DNA of 64,000 nucleotides from Oikopleura dioica (lineage: Eukaryota; Chordata; Appendicularia; Copelata; Oikopleuridae), in the NCBI GenBank assembly GCA_907165135.1, contig OU015569.1, positions 620,001-684,000 on the forward strand. Direction: 5' to 3'. Shown here piece by piece: positions 26,037 to 38,029 of this stretch. The notes below the pieces were generated by a model. The model was not told where the DNA came from. It saw only the letters and a program-made list of their open reading frames with translations, and did no database searches. Within the stretch, counting starts at the first letter, position 1, and the number at the start of each line of letters is the position of its first letter. A program made the translations under genes and the position numbers.

Positions 26037-26369
26037 ATTCAACTTCTAGGCTACAAGTTCTAGCTCTGTTTTTTTTTGCACTGGCAGAGCTTTTCTGGCC
26101 GCGCAAAAAGATGATTCTGGTTTTATTCACATTTTACAAATAAACTTTTATTTGAAACAAACTTTGAAAAAAAATGAGGTTGATTTTGGCAATTGTTGTT
26201 CATGTAAGAAAATGGAAGAGTAGAAAAATATTTTCATCGTAAAAAATAAAATGCGACTTTGAACAGTTTCAGCTGCCGCGGAAAAGGCTCAGCTGCGTGT
26301 TTTGGGTTTTTCTGTACAGCATGTGACATCTTTGGCGAAGTCGGAACGAATGACGGACGACTTGGATCA
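26037..26369. other. 3' regions between two convergent genes
   Basis: AT-rich with AATAAA-like motifs (about 26139-26150); presumably shared 3' untranslated DNA of the peptide gene (+) and TMEM138 (-). Confidence 0.4.
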
Positions 26370-26991
26370 TCATTGCGCTAGCGTGAGGTTCCAGAGCCTC
26401 TCGGAGTAGAACACTGGGTCGCGGATTCTTAGCGATGCCCGCAGCAGCGAGTAGTAGTAAAAAGGAGCGAACCAGCGCTGGAGAACGAAAAACACCTGCG
26501 AAAAGGTCTCAATCTGTTATTTTTAATAGTTCGTACCATGAAGCCATTTTTGCCCCAAATACTGATCCAGTCGGCGACATCTTCAGCGGTTAAATCTAGC
26601 CGAACGTTGACAGAAATGATGATGACGACGACAGAGATGGCGGCGTAAATGGAGAGACTTATGAAATAAGAGCGGAACTTGCGACACAGACGCCAAAGTT
26701 GCCCCGTCTGAGAAGAATGTTTCAATTGCGTCATGAGTTTACGCGAACTTGCCTGAACTGGATATGTGTAAAACACGGAGAGGAAGAAAATCAGGAGGGA
26801 GAGGGCTAGGAGAATCAGCTGAAAGACCAAAACCACGAGTTGGACGTAGCCTAGAAGTAGATCGATATGGAAAGCCTTAGGAAATGAAATGAACCTGTGC
26901 GCGCCAAGGAGTCGATAGCTACATTAGCCACTAAGTCGTATAAAATAAACGTCACTTGCAGAAATATCATCACTCGATTACTCCCACTCAT
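26370..26991 (-). CDS. TMEM138: Transmembrane protein 138 (ciliary)
   Basis: Four-pass membrane protein needed for primary cilia (Joubert-syndrome gene in humans). ATG at 26991: MSGSNRVMIFLQVTFILYDL and VANVAIDSLARTG form TM1. After a short intron, YVQLVVLVFQLILLALSLLI and FFLSVFYTYPVQ form TM2. Then KFRSYFISLSIYAAISVVVI (TM3), DVADWISIWGKNGFM, and the final exon FFVLQRWFAPFYYYSLLRAS, IRDPVFYSERLW (stop 26370). The last block aligns closely with the vertebrate end FVFQRLAAVLYCYF and DPHFYQDSLW. Introns are about 50 bases. Length (about 160) matches the family. No tandem TMEM216 partner is seen. Confidence 0.85.
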
Positions 26992-27370
26992 TTTCCTTCT
27001 CTGCTCTAAAAATAGAATTTTCAGAAAACAAGAGTAACTAACAATCAATTGGATTAATGGGCAGAAAACAGCTGTGCACGGCATCTTCTGTGTCTTCAAG
27101 GATGATTTAAGCGATATATGATCGTGCGTTTTTAGTTTTTAAGGAATTACGGAAATACGGAGAAATGAAAGGGAACTCTTTTTCAGTCGTTTTTTTCAAT
27201 GAGGGGTAGAAGAAAAGAAGAGAAATTGGGCGTATTTACAAATGATTAGCTTTTTTTATATGGTTTGTAATTGAGCTGGAGATTCTACGAGCTGGGTCTT
27301 CATCTTTTTTGGATTTCTCAAAAGATCGAATTGATGATTTCACGAATTTCAGGCACATCGAAAGCCGAGA

Positions 27371-28440
27371 TCACTGCTGATCTGTTTGGCGCTGGACTTT
27401 GAACCTTCGCGGATTTTCTCCGCGGTCGATCGGAATGATCACATTTGTTAAATGCTGTAAATTTTCAAGAATCAGTTTCGCAATTTTCAATCCTACCTTT
27501 ATAATGGGCGAAAGATATCGCGCTGCCTGCATGTTGTTATCGATCAGCCTCCTGTCTTTGTCGAGCCTGTCCACGTCGTTTCCATATCTCGGATCGGCGT
27601 ACAGCACGTCCGCGGTCCTGTGCAGCTGGCTGCTCCACTGAAGAAGTGCGTTCCCAAGCTCGTCCAAGGGATTGCCCAAGTCGCGAACGACCGGGTTGGG
27701 TGGCGGCTCGCGGGACGGATCGTTGTATCGTGGCCTGTCGTTCGGATTGATGCCGCGCTTGGACGCCTTAACGCACTCGATGAAGTTGCGCTGGAAGATC
27801 GACATGTTTCGTATTTTGGTGGCTTCCTCGCCGCGGCCCATTTCGGGCGCGTAGCCTTCCTCTTCGTTTCGCTGGTTGTTGATAACGCGTCCCTCCTGCA
27901 CTGTCGGCGGGGGCCGCGGCCACTGCGAGTTCAGAACGTCGTTGTTGACAATGGAAAACTGCGAAATCGCCGCTTGATTGGGCTGGAGCTCGATACCTTG
28001 TCGAATAAGCCGGAGATTGTCGCTGTTAGGCATTCCAAAGGTGGCCACATCGAACTCGCCTTCGTTGAGCTTTTCAATGACGACTTCTTTGAGCTGCTGG
28101 ATGGTTGCGTCCTCGGCTATATTGATTTCTATGTAAGAAGAGTTGGGCAAAAGGACCTTCAGGGTTAACTCTGCACGAGCGCTTGGCTCGGCGATAGACG
28201 TGCTGGGAGAGCTTCTTTGGTCTTCGGGGATCCGAGACGGAGCTGCTTCTCGCACAGGCGATGCTGGGCTGGGCTGTTCAGAGGGCATAGGAGCGTCGAC
28301 GGGGAAGGAACGCGGGGCCGATCGATGGATTGAGTAATCTTCGCGTGGCCGTGGTCTTCGAGTACGTCCTGTTTGAGAAGGTTTGGAAATCGCATTATCG
28401 AGATTATTAATTAATTCAAATGAGCGGTAACAGAATGAAT
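27371..28440 (-). CDS. Ubiquitin-like-domain protein (BAG6-like layout possible)
   Basis: One long frame with stop at 27371. N-terminal Pro/Ser/Arg-rich part, then a ubiquitin-like fold: AELTLKVLLPNSSYIEINIA, TIQQLKEVVIEKL, LRLIRQGIELQPNQAAISQF, IVNNDVL. A Pro/Asn-rich linker follows, then a helical block (LGNALLQWSSQLHRTADVLY, RYLSPIIKVGLKIAKLILEN and LQHL). A UBL followed by this kind of helical repeat recalls BAG6/Scythe. TMUB-type proteins were considered but no membrane segment is present. The start codon is unclear; upstream of the proline-rich region the sequence may be intron, and the first exon is unresolved. One short intron may lie near 27480 (CTGTAAATTTTC). Confidence 0.55.
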
Positions 28441-28555
28441 TTCCGGTGATTTTCAAAATAGCAAAAGGTCTTTCCGTTTCTGGATTTTGAATATATATTA
28501 TTGATATCCCAGAAATTGAGATTCAATGAATAATTTCCAGTCACGGATTTCCAAT

Positions 28556-29107
28556 CTAATCTCCTCCAAACCGCTCCTTGACAAGCTGGTCCGCCTGTAA
28601 CTTTTCGTCGCCGATTCGGAGCGTAATTTGCGTCAAGTTGTAGATCTTCTTCAATCCCCGTGTCTTCCGCCTTTTGTAGTTGATCTTGTTGAGCAGGCAG
28701 CCAATGTCGTCGTCGGATTCGTACTCTACTTGGATCGTCTTCTTCTGCTCTTCCGAATAAAGCTCAAGGATGTGTTCCCGCCGTGATCTTTTTCGCGATT
28801 CAAAGTTTTTCGTGACGCCGCCTTCGACGCTCAGAACGATTTCTTGTTGGTAATTACGAGCGCGCTCGTGCAGCGAATGTGGCTCTTCGACCGTAACTGC
28901 GCTTCTGCCCAATCGGTCCTGCAGGTTTTCGCCGATGGTTACGCCTGGTAGACGCCTAATATCGAAAACATCTTGGGTCACAATCACGAACTGGACAGGT
29001 CTTCCTTTTCGCAGCCGTTCTTTGTCATTTTCAGCGCACTCGACGATTCCAAAGATCTTGCTTTTTTCGCGATCTACTCTTATCGTCAAGCTTAAACTGG
29101 TCTAAAT
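28556..29107 (-). CDS. Unrecognised protein, charged, ends ERFGGD
   Basis: An exon from a splice acceptor (ATATTTAG, about 29108) to a stop at 28556, about 180 codons. It reads LTIRVDREKSKIFGIVECAE, VQFVIVTQDVFDIRRLPGVT, a Lys/Arg-rich piece, IQVEYESDDDIGCLLNKI and LTQITLRIGDEKLQADQLVK. The last part could be a beta-grasp fold, but this is not certain. The 5' exon is not found; the frame at 29480-29875 may be its upstream exon across an intron holding a MITE-A arm. Lies 100 bases before the UBL gene on the same strand, so an operon is possible. Confidence 0.5.
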
Positions 29108-29402
29108 ATGGGTTCAGGAAATGAAGAAAGCTAACAACTTTCAATCTATATGCATTTTTTTCTATTTGGGCTCAGGAATTAATCTCTTGAAAATCATAGT
29201 TTATTACATACTTTCGTTTCGGTGAGAATGGTTCTCTAGGATTCGGAAGCCGGGTTTTTATTCACATTTTCCTAGTTTATTGTGTGTTAATTAGCGCTTT
29301 CTTTTCCGATTCCGAGGACCAAGGTTTTGATATAATTATGTGGTATAAAGAGTAATTGAGAAAATGGAAAGCCGGGATGTTTTCACGTCAATCTATTATT
29401 AA

Positions 29403-29875
29403 ATTCTGGCGAAGCCGCTACGATGATCTTCCAGACCCTGACTCAGGTTTTCTACACAGCTTGCTAGGAACTCTTTCTTCAATTTAAAAAATAATCCCCC
29501 CATAAAAAGACCAATCCTAAAAGGCAGTCCAACTTGGTAGTCCTCTACTGGATTGTCTTTGAGGCCGAGTACGTTCAACTCTGCTCCGTACTCGATTTCG
29601 AAGCTCCCCTTCAGCGTCGCCGTGAGATAACAGAACGCATGCGCCGCTTTTACAAATTTAACATGAGTTATTAACAAGTTTCTGGATAAGTCGCTTTCGT
29701 CGCGTTCGGCTTCGGAGGTTCCGGGAGATATCCCGACCTCCATTCCCTTTTTGGGTCCGAATTTCTGTCTGAAGTTTCTATTTTTTTGGATTGATCGGAG
29801 TCGAAGTTTAAAATATTCATTTATTGTTATTTGTCCCAGTTTTTTTTCATCAGATTTCGTGTTAATTAGTGGCAA
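29403..29875 (-). CDS. Possible exon/gene running into a MITE-A arm
   Basis: Open frame directly behind the YIPF5 stop. Plausible coding text: LSRNLLITHVKFVKAAHAF, CYLTATLKGSFEIEYGAEL, DYQVGLPFRIGLFMGGLFF. At about 29470 the frame enters a truncated MITE-A (CTGTGTAGAAAACCTGAG on the minus strand), so either a splice site lies before it or the element adds the last residues. No ATG at the front of the frame; first internal ATG at about 29742. Confidence 0.3.
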
Positions 29876-29885
29876 AAGGTAAAAT

Positions 29886-31211
<1,326 letters not shown>

Positions 31212-32180
31212 TCTATGAAGAGAAGTCCTTATTTTCAGAAAAAAGTCATCTTGAAGAAGCTAAAAACGAAGTGTTTACAGTAGAAGAAGTGTTTCCCTGC
31301 CGTTTTCCTTCTTTTTCATCCCTCTCTCATCGCTGTTAGCCTTTCTCTCTTTCTCTTCTCGCTATTTAAATTTCCTCGCGCGCTGATTGGCGGGGCGCGC
31401 GTCCAAAGATTACCCGCGTATTTGGGACTGAATATGAGGCTTTAACTCGCCGTCTCCCTCGACGTGGACGTGGCGCGGGTGTCAGAATATCTGCCACGGG
31501 CGGAGAGGTCTCGAGTTCGAGTCCCACCGGCAGCTCCTTTGCCGGGAAATCATATCAAAAGCGATTATCACAGGACAGACTTGGATCTCTAAGGAGATTG
31601 TTCCTGAAGAGGAAAACCTGGAATTAAACCGTCTTCTCGGTTTTTGAGTCTGAGATACTCGGTAGGAGAGAGTTATTCAGAATAATAACTTATTCTCACT
31701 TAATTTTTCAATTTTGCCCGAGAAGTTTTTGTGCCCTTTTTCATTTCGAATAATAATAAATACTGACAAATAATTCTCCACCGTTGATTGTAATATTGTA
31801 TTCATAAAAAAATGGCGAAAAATGGAAATGGTGGTCGGAAGGCGTTCTATAAAAAGTAGCTAAATGGACTAAACTCTAGGTCCTATAGTCTAGGAGAGTC
31901 AACCTCTAATATATAAACACACGGTGCCAATACCAGCTGCTCTGTATGCTTTCCAATGATGCTTTCCAGGATGACAACCGTTGGTAGTACCAACTTGGTA
32001 CTGAATTTTTCATGATTGATACTGTAAATTGACGAGAAAATGCCTTGCCAGTGCAGTCAATAAAATACTGTCACCAAGAAGTAGTAATTTCTTCTTTGTG
32101 GTAAAAATAATCTGTTTATTTTCAGTAAGCGAAGCAGGTGATAAAAGATGGGCAGTGAAAACGGGCTCGCTATAGTTTTC
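31212..32180. other. Intergenic, holds a SINE
   Basis: A pyrimidine-rich promoter stretch upstream of YIPF5 (about 31290-31370, ending TATTTAAATTTCC) and SINE copy 1. Nothing else recognised. Confidence 0.5.
31425..31910 (+). repeat. tRNA-derived SINE, copy 1
   Basis: Head 31425-31560 has pol III boxes: A-box-like TGGCGCGGGTG and B-box AGTTCGAGTCC 40-odd bases later. Head and 3' body (31722-31910: GTTTTTGTGCCC, AATAATAATAAATACTGAC, ATGGCGAAAAATGG) match copy 2 at 39392-39840. The middle differs between copies. The head does not fold as a normal tRNA T-arm, so it is a SINE, not a tRNA gene. Confidence 0.65.
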
Positions 32181-35100
32181 CTATTTGCGGTTCATGTCCG
32201 CGATGAGCTTCTCCATGTACTCCTTCAACATGAGCGCCAACGCCTTCTTACGCTCGCTCTCTGCGACATGTTCCTCGGAGTCCTTCATCACCTTTTCCAC
32301 GTTTCGGCGCAGATCTTCCCGGGCCTTCTCCCTTTGCTCCAACTGCTCGTCGAATTGCTTCTTGACGGCCTGGATTTCTTCGATGCTTTCTTCCACCCGC
32401 GGCATGAGTTGGTTAATGCTCGCGAATTTCTAAAAAAAAGATCATTTCAGTTGAATGCATTCTGTCAATCCTACCTCTCTCACTTTCGCCATCACCTCCG
32501 GCGGCAGGTTGGAGCTAGGAAGAGCCGTTGCCGGCTTTGACTTTTTCGGAGGAGGCGCCAAGTTCAAGTCAGCTGGGCTGCTGTTGCTCTCGACTGGCAC
32601 ATCCGGAGTCGAGCCTCTCATTTCGCCTGAAACTTTACTCGAGGAGGTCGCTTCATCTTCTTCCATCGTGGCAATTTCGAGGGCAGTTGCTTCTTCTTGC
32701 TTGACTTTCTTCGCCGAAATCTCGATCTCCGGTGTTCCAGCGGCGATCGTCGGGTTAAGCAGATCCTCTTCTCCTGCTTCCGAGTCGGATTTTAACTCTA
32801 TAACTTGTTTTCAAACTTAAGCCATTCGATGGGCAGATACCTTTCGTTGCGCTGGCGGGAACTGGACTGGCAGCTGTAGTTTCCAAAGAGAAGCTTTCCT
32901 CTTTCTCTGCAACAAAGAAGAAAGGCCCTTCTCTTTTGACCACATCTTCAGTATTCTCTCCGTGAAAGGTGGAGTTTTTATTGAAGAAAATCGTCACTTC
33001 TTGGCCGCCCAATTCCTCGCTTTCCATCTCCAACTGGATGACGACCTTGAAACAGATTTTAATCGAAAACGATCACAAGATTCAAACTTACATTATTCTC
33101 ACTCTTCTTGATTGCTGCTCTCTTCATCTCGTACTTGAAGATGGGAACGAAGTCGACCTCGTTGGAGCCTTCGATGATGACCATCATCAGCGCAAATTTT
33201 CTTTGGAAGGAGAGATACGCCCTTTGAAACTCCTTCTTTCCGATCATGACTTTTTCGATCTGATCGAAAGCGTTGATGGTTCGGAATATTCGGCAAAGTT
33301 CCGCAAGACTAGGTTTGTTTCCCAGGTACTTGGCGAATTCCTCGAAGTTCTCGAAGATTTCTTCTTTATTCTTTCCTTGAGCATCTGAAATGGAAGATCG
33401 ATTCCAAAAATTTAATTTCTATGTTATAATTACTCACACAGAGTCTGAAGCAATTTGAAGCCAAAGACTTGAACAGGCGCTGGTTGCTCTTGACGAAGAC
33501 AGGGTGCTCGATTCGTCTCGTCAAATTCGTCCAAAACGAGGACGAGACGAGACGAGAAAATTCGTCGTCAATTCGTCGTCCGAGAGCCCGAAAAATCCTC
33601 GTCAAAACTCGTCATGACGAATTTTTTTTTCATTTTCGTCCGCTCGTCCCACCGAAAATAGTTTCCGGTCTCGTTTTTTTTCGTCCCCTCGTCAAACCGA
33701 GATTTTGGGAAAACCCAAGACAAAAAAGGGGAAATGAGTCATTTTCCCTTCTCGACTAATCAAAACCTATTTATCCGGTGACATTTCACCCTTTTCGATT
33801 CCGTTTTTTAAAATCATTTTTTTCCTTATTTTTATTCTGTCGTTCACATTTCTGAGAGAAAATTTTTCCTGTCTGAAAAAACTAACTACAAGATACCTTT
33901 TCTATAAATAAGGTATTTAATATTTTATCGAGGGCAACATGGCTAATACCAATTGTGATCTTCACTGAAGCTGACCATGTTGGTAGAGGCTAGTTGCACT
34001 TAATAGTAACATGGCTGACACCGACTCATCGGTAGATGTTAGTTACTAAAATAATGTTAGAATAATAGGTTTAGGAATTCGCATGGCCGATACCGATTGC
34101 GATCTTTTCTGAAGTTGACCAGGTTGGTAGAGGCTAGCGATATTCTAAGGGGCATGGTTGATACCAATTGTGATCGTCTTCGACGCTGACCATGTCGGTA
34201 GATGCTAGCGATTTTTCTTGAATCAAGATGAAATAATTCAAAAAAAATAAAATCATATTGGGTGGAAAAAATATAAATTTCACGAAATTACAAAGTCGTT
34301 TCTTCGTTAATTTTTTAAAAATCTGATTAAATGTCGTGATAGAGTAGGTCAAGTTCTATATTTTCCGAGAAAAAAATTCGAAATGGAAAAGTTTTTTTGC
34401 CGTTTAGAGGACATTGAAGTAAATTTCTGCTGACAGCGATTGCGCAAAAAGTACCCATTAGGGACTCCAATTTTTTGGCGGAAATATTTTCTCGAGAGTC
34501 TGAACTAGAGCGCCAGCTATTTTCTTGTCCATTCTGATTAGTTTATCACCGGTTTATCAGCAATCAAAGTTAGGTGAAAATTTCGCTGTGGTGATGAGCG
34601 CGGCGGTGACTAAGCGTCGTGGTGGCGCTGTTGCCCACCCTACCCTGTTGCTCCAATCGAAATCGCTCGAATGAGATTTTCACTCGTGCTTGGCTAGGGT
34701 GCGCCACAGCGTCACCGTGCCGCATTGTCATTGCCGCGCTCCCCGTCTCATCACGATTTTCGTCTGACTTTGATCGCTGATAAGAGAAGGATCGCGTAAT
34801 CAAAACGAAATAAAAAATAGATGGCGTCTTACTTCAGATGCTCAAGAATATATTCCGTCAAAAAATAAGCCGGTCCAATGAATACTTTTTACGCTAGAGC
34901 CGTCAGTAGAAATGTACTTCAATTGCCCTTTGACAGCTTTAGGACTTTTCAATTTCAGATTTTTTCTCGGAGAGTATAAAACTTGACCTGTTTTATTCAC
35001 ACGTCTAGTCAAAATTTGAAAATATTTAGAGAGAAAAGATTTTGTAATTTCGTTAAATTTATATTTTTCCACCTATTCTTATTTTTTAATACTAGACCAG

Positions 35101-37750
35101 GGATGGAAATATGACAAAATTTTCCGGCGGCATCGGCACGGCACGGCACAACCAAATACCCGTGCCGCGGCACGGTACGGCACGGCACGAAATTCGATAA
35201 TGGAGTGCCGCGGCACCACGGCACCGCACGGCACAAATTTGAATCATATAGCTTATTTTTATTAAAAGAAATTTAATCTTCTAGTGTACTAATATAATTT
35301 TCGAAAGTTTAAATGAAAACCATAATATAGTTAAAATCTTGGATAATTTGAATTTTTCAAAATATGGGTGAGGGTGAGGTTGGGGACATTACTAAGATGA
35401 TGAATGAAAATGGCATTCTCGGGACCAAATCCTGACCTCCTTGTTTCTTGTGCTTATCTGAAAGCCCATGATCTAAGGAGTCGAATGGTATATAACTTAG
35501 GGTCTTAGTCATAGATAATGACGTCATTTTGGTCGAAATAAGGGCCTTATGGGGAAACCTATGTAGTGCCATAACTTTTTATTGGACTTATTAGTTACGT
35601 TGATTTTGGGCTCATTCGATAGAGGAACTCAAGATCTAGGTCGGGAGCTATAAACCATGGTTAACCGACCGGTTTCAAAATTTTGACCACGTGGTTTACC
35701 GGGTGGTTGACCGCGATTTTCCCCTCCCGACCTAGATCTCGAGCTGCTCTTTCTAATGAGCCCAAGATAAATATACTTTTATAAGCTCATTTAAAAATTA
35801 GAGCACTACATAGGTTTTGACCAAAATAGGTAGCCCTATGACGTCATAGTTGATGACTAACACCCCTTACCTATACCATTCGACTCCCCAGATCACGGGC
35901 TTTAAGATAAGCACAAGAAACATGAGGGTCAGGTTTTGGTCCCGAGAATGTCATTTTCATTAATCAGATAGCAGTGTTTCCAGCCAATGTCAAGCCCCTT
36001 GAATTCAAAAATCAAGTAACGGGGCTGAAACGGCCCGAAGGGCCGTCAAGCCCTTGAATTCAAAAATCAAGGAACGTGCCGCTCAGATTTCTATCACTGG
36101 TTTTCGATTGGCTTATTTTGCGAAAGAAAAATCTCGCTTGGACGAGAATTCTCGGTGAGATGAGTCATTTATAAAATTCGGTTGGACGACCTGGACGAGT
36201 TTTTTCGGTCTTCGGCTTGACGAGCTTGACGAGTTTTTTCGGTTTTCGGTTTGACGAGCTTGACGAATTTTTTCGTCCTCGTTTTCGTCCGTTTTTCGTC
36301 CGTCCGGCGAGGATTTTTCGTCCTCGTCCGTCATTCGTCCGGGAGAATTTAAAAATTTGGACGAATCGAGCACCCTGGACGAAGAATCAGGTCGACTATT
36401 TTCTTCGCCATCGATTTTTCTGGCAAGTATCCGTCGCTCAATTGGAAGAGCATCGTTAGTTTGATGAACTCCAGATGTTTTGATGGCAGCTTCAGCTCTT
36501 TCTTGATGACTTAAATTTGCAAGTAGCTTTTTAGTTTAAACTTTCCAGGCAAAAACTTACAGAAATCGTCGAAAAGAGCGCACATCGCCCGGAAGAGCTC
36601 CTGTCGAATCTTGGCGCTTTTTTCATCATGCCAAAGGTCGAAAACTCGTGCAAGAAGATGCTGCGTCTTCACATACTCGTCTTCTGATTGCGACTCTGCG
36701 TATTTCTCGATGCCGCTAAAAAGAGAAATGACAGGATACACGACGTTTAGCACAAAGCGACGTTTGGAACAAACGACGTTTGGAACAAAGCGACGTCTGG
36801 AACACTGTTCTAAACGTCGTTTTATTCCAGGCGTCGTTTTATTCTAAATGTCGCTTTTCAGTCTGAAACGCGTGGGCGCCCAGAACGAATTAGATTGAAA
36901 TGAGAGCAAGTTATTTGCCTGAGTTTTCCTCAAGATATTAATTTGATAAACAGTATAAATTCGATAGAATAACAATACTGATTATCTTATGATATATTTT
37001 ACCGAATAAATATATTATATAACATATATGTATGTGATTTAAATATGTAACTTATTCAAAAACCCGAAAAATCTGATAAGAATAACCTCAAATAATATTG
37101 AATGATATTAACATGACTCAGAAGAGTAAAAACCTCGTCGGTTTGTGGAAAACGTCGTTTTTCAAACTGATTCTAGTCCAAATCATATTTTTGAGAGCGC
37201 CTACGCAATTCTTAGCGAAAAGCGACGTTTAGAATAAAACGACGCCTGGAATAAAACGACGTTCAGAATATTGTTCTAATCGTCGCTTTGTGCTAAACGT
37301 ACTTGTTCCAAACGTCGGTTTGTGCTAAACGTCGTGTATCCGAAATGACACGCGTTGCAGGAAAAACTACTTTACCAAATGAGCTCTTTGATGAATTGGG
37401 GGAGCCAGACTGCTTGGAATTCGGTTTCGCCAGGTCTTTCTCTGAGGAATCGTTTGATAATGCCGATGACCATGTCGGGCCCATAATCTTCCTCGTAGAA
37501 GATGGCGTCGTCGGTGATGATGTCCGCAAGGAGCAAAAACTCGTCCTCGCGCTGAAAGGAAATCAACGAAGAGAGTACGCAAGTTATAACTTACCCAGCC
37601 TTCGCCGAGCGGTCCGTTCCTCGCGGCTTCGCCCAAGGACTTCATGTTAATCCCCTCCTCATCATTGAGAACGTCTATTATTGACGGACCGAAGCCGGTT
37701 TCCGCCTCTTGCTGCGAAAACTCGAAACCGTTTGGTGAAGAAGAATCCAT
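32181..37750 (-). CDS. Unrecognised helical protein with C-terminal coiled coil, interrupted by transposons
   Basis: ATG 37750. Exons read: MDSSSPNGFEFSQQ, a helical region (about 37566-37372: EDEFLLLADIITDDAIFYEE, WLPQFIKELI), GIEKYAESQSEDEYVKTQHL and ALFDDF (36719-36560), then KKELKLPSKHLEFIKLTMLF and YLPEKSMAKKIVDLILR (to 36378). After the hAT insertion it resumes QPAPVQVFGFKLLQTL (33498-33440). Then EEIFENFEEFAKYLGNKPSL, IFRTINAFDQIEKVMIGKKE (33385-33090), VIQLEMESEELGGQEVTIFF, an acidic Ser-rich linker and a coiled coil (32400-32185: EESIEEIQAVKKQFDEQL) ending LIADMNRK-stop. Armadillo-like front, beta-rich middle and coiled-coil end vaguely recall SYCP2-type proteins; I do not claim that. 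The 2.88-kb exon insertion may inactivate this allele. Confidence 0.6.
33937..34212. repeat. Four imperfect ~60-bp tandem units inside the hAT element
   Basis: Units begin CATGGCTAATACC, CATGGCTGACACC, CATGGCCGATACC, CATGGTTGATACC and end GGTAGA(G/T)G(C/T)TAG; unit 2 is shortened. Confidence 0.7.
34550..34795. repeat. Foldback inside the hAT element
   Basis: Left arm TTATCAGCAATCAAAGTTAG then GGTGATGAGCGCGGC; right arm is its inverse (CGTCTGACTTTGATCGCTGATAA region). Arms about 70 bases, about 80% alike. Confidence 0.65.
35120..35236. repeat. GGCAC/CGTGCC GC-rich simple repeat
   Basis: Runs of CGGCACGGCACGG and CCGCGGCACCACGGCACCG in AT-rich surroundings, within the hAT element. Confidence 0.6.
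35386..35965. repeat. Large (~580 bp) foldback element inside the hAT element
   Basis: Arms of roughly 280 bases. Left: AATGGCATTCTCGGGACCAA, CTTGTGCTTATCTGAAAGCC, ATGACGTCAT, GATCTAGGTCGGGAG. Right: the same blocks inverted (CTCCCGACCTAGATC, ATGACGTCAT, GGGCTTTAAGATAAGCACAAG, TTGGTCCCGAGAATG). No coding capacity. Confidence 0.75.
35990..36082. repeat. Direct repeat CTTGAATTCAAAAATCAAG
   Basis: Two copies (about 35998 and 36051) separated by GGGGCTGAAACGGCCCGAAG-type sequence. Confidence 0.55.
36734..37341. mobile_element. 608-bp MITE with 9-bp target duplication in a 43-base intron
   Basis: Ends GGATACACGACGTTTAGCAC and its inverse, flanked by GAAATGACA at 36725-36733 and 37342-37350. Interior rich in ACGACGTTTGGAACAAA repeats in both directions. 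Without it the host intron would be 43 bases (GTAAAG...TTTTTAG). The 9-bp duplication fits Mutator-like elements. Confidence 0.85.
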
Positions 37751-38029
37751 CTCTCTTTTTCAGACTGAAGAATGATCGGGCTCTTTCGCTTCGAGTGAAA
37801 AAATGGGAAAGTCTAGAAGTAACTCTGGGTGCTTATTGGACAACTTCCGAAACGGAAATTTCCGAAAACTCTTTTCTCTCTTTTTCAAACTCAGCAGAAA
37901 AAACTGGCTTTTCTGGATTTCCGATTCGAGTCGAAAACGTCGACTCTCGTTGAAAAGGAAGACGGCCGAAACCCAGAACGAAGTCTTCTTCAGTCAAGTA
38001 AAATCGAGAATTTGAATTTTTTGGAAAAG

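Larger units (their letters stand above)
33500..36377. mobile_element. hAT-like non-autonomous transposon, 2.88 kb, inside an exon
   Basis: Perfect 18-bp inverted ends CAGGGTGCTCGATTCGTC and GACGAATCGAGCACCCTG, with perfect 8-bp target duplications GACGAAGA at 33492-33499 and 36378-36385. Subterminal regions are packed with CGTC/GACGAG motifs, as in hAT elements. No transposase frame is present; the interior is a patchwork of other repeats. Deleting the element plus one duplication restores a continuous coding frame across the host exon. Confidence 0.9.

Noticed and set aside
27620-28168. Plus-strand 182-residue protein
   Set aside because: Antisense shadow of the ubiquitin-like-domain gene.
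31470-31540. tRNA gene on the plus strand
   Set aside because: A and B boxes are present, but the T-arm and acceptor stems do not pair and a second copy exists with a shared non-tRNA tail; called a SINE.
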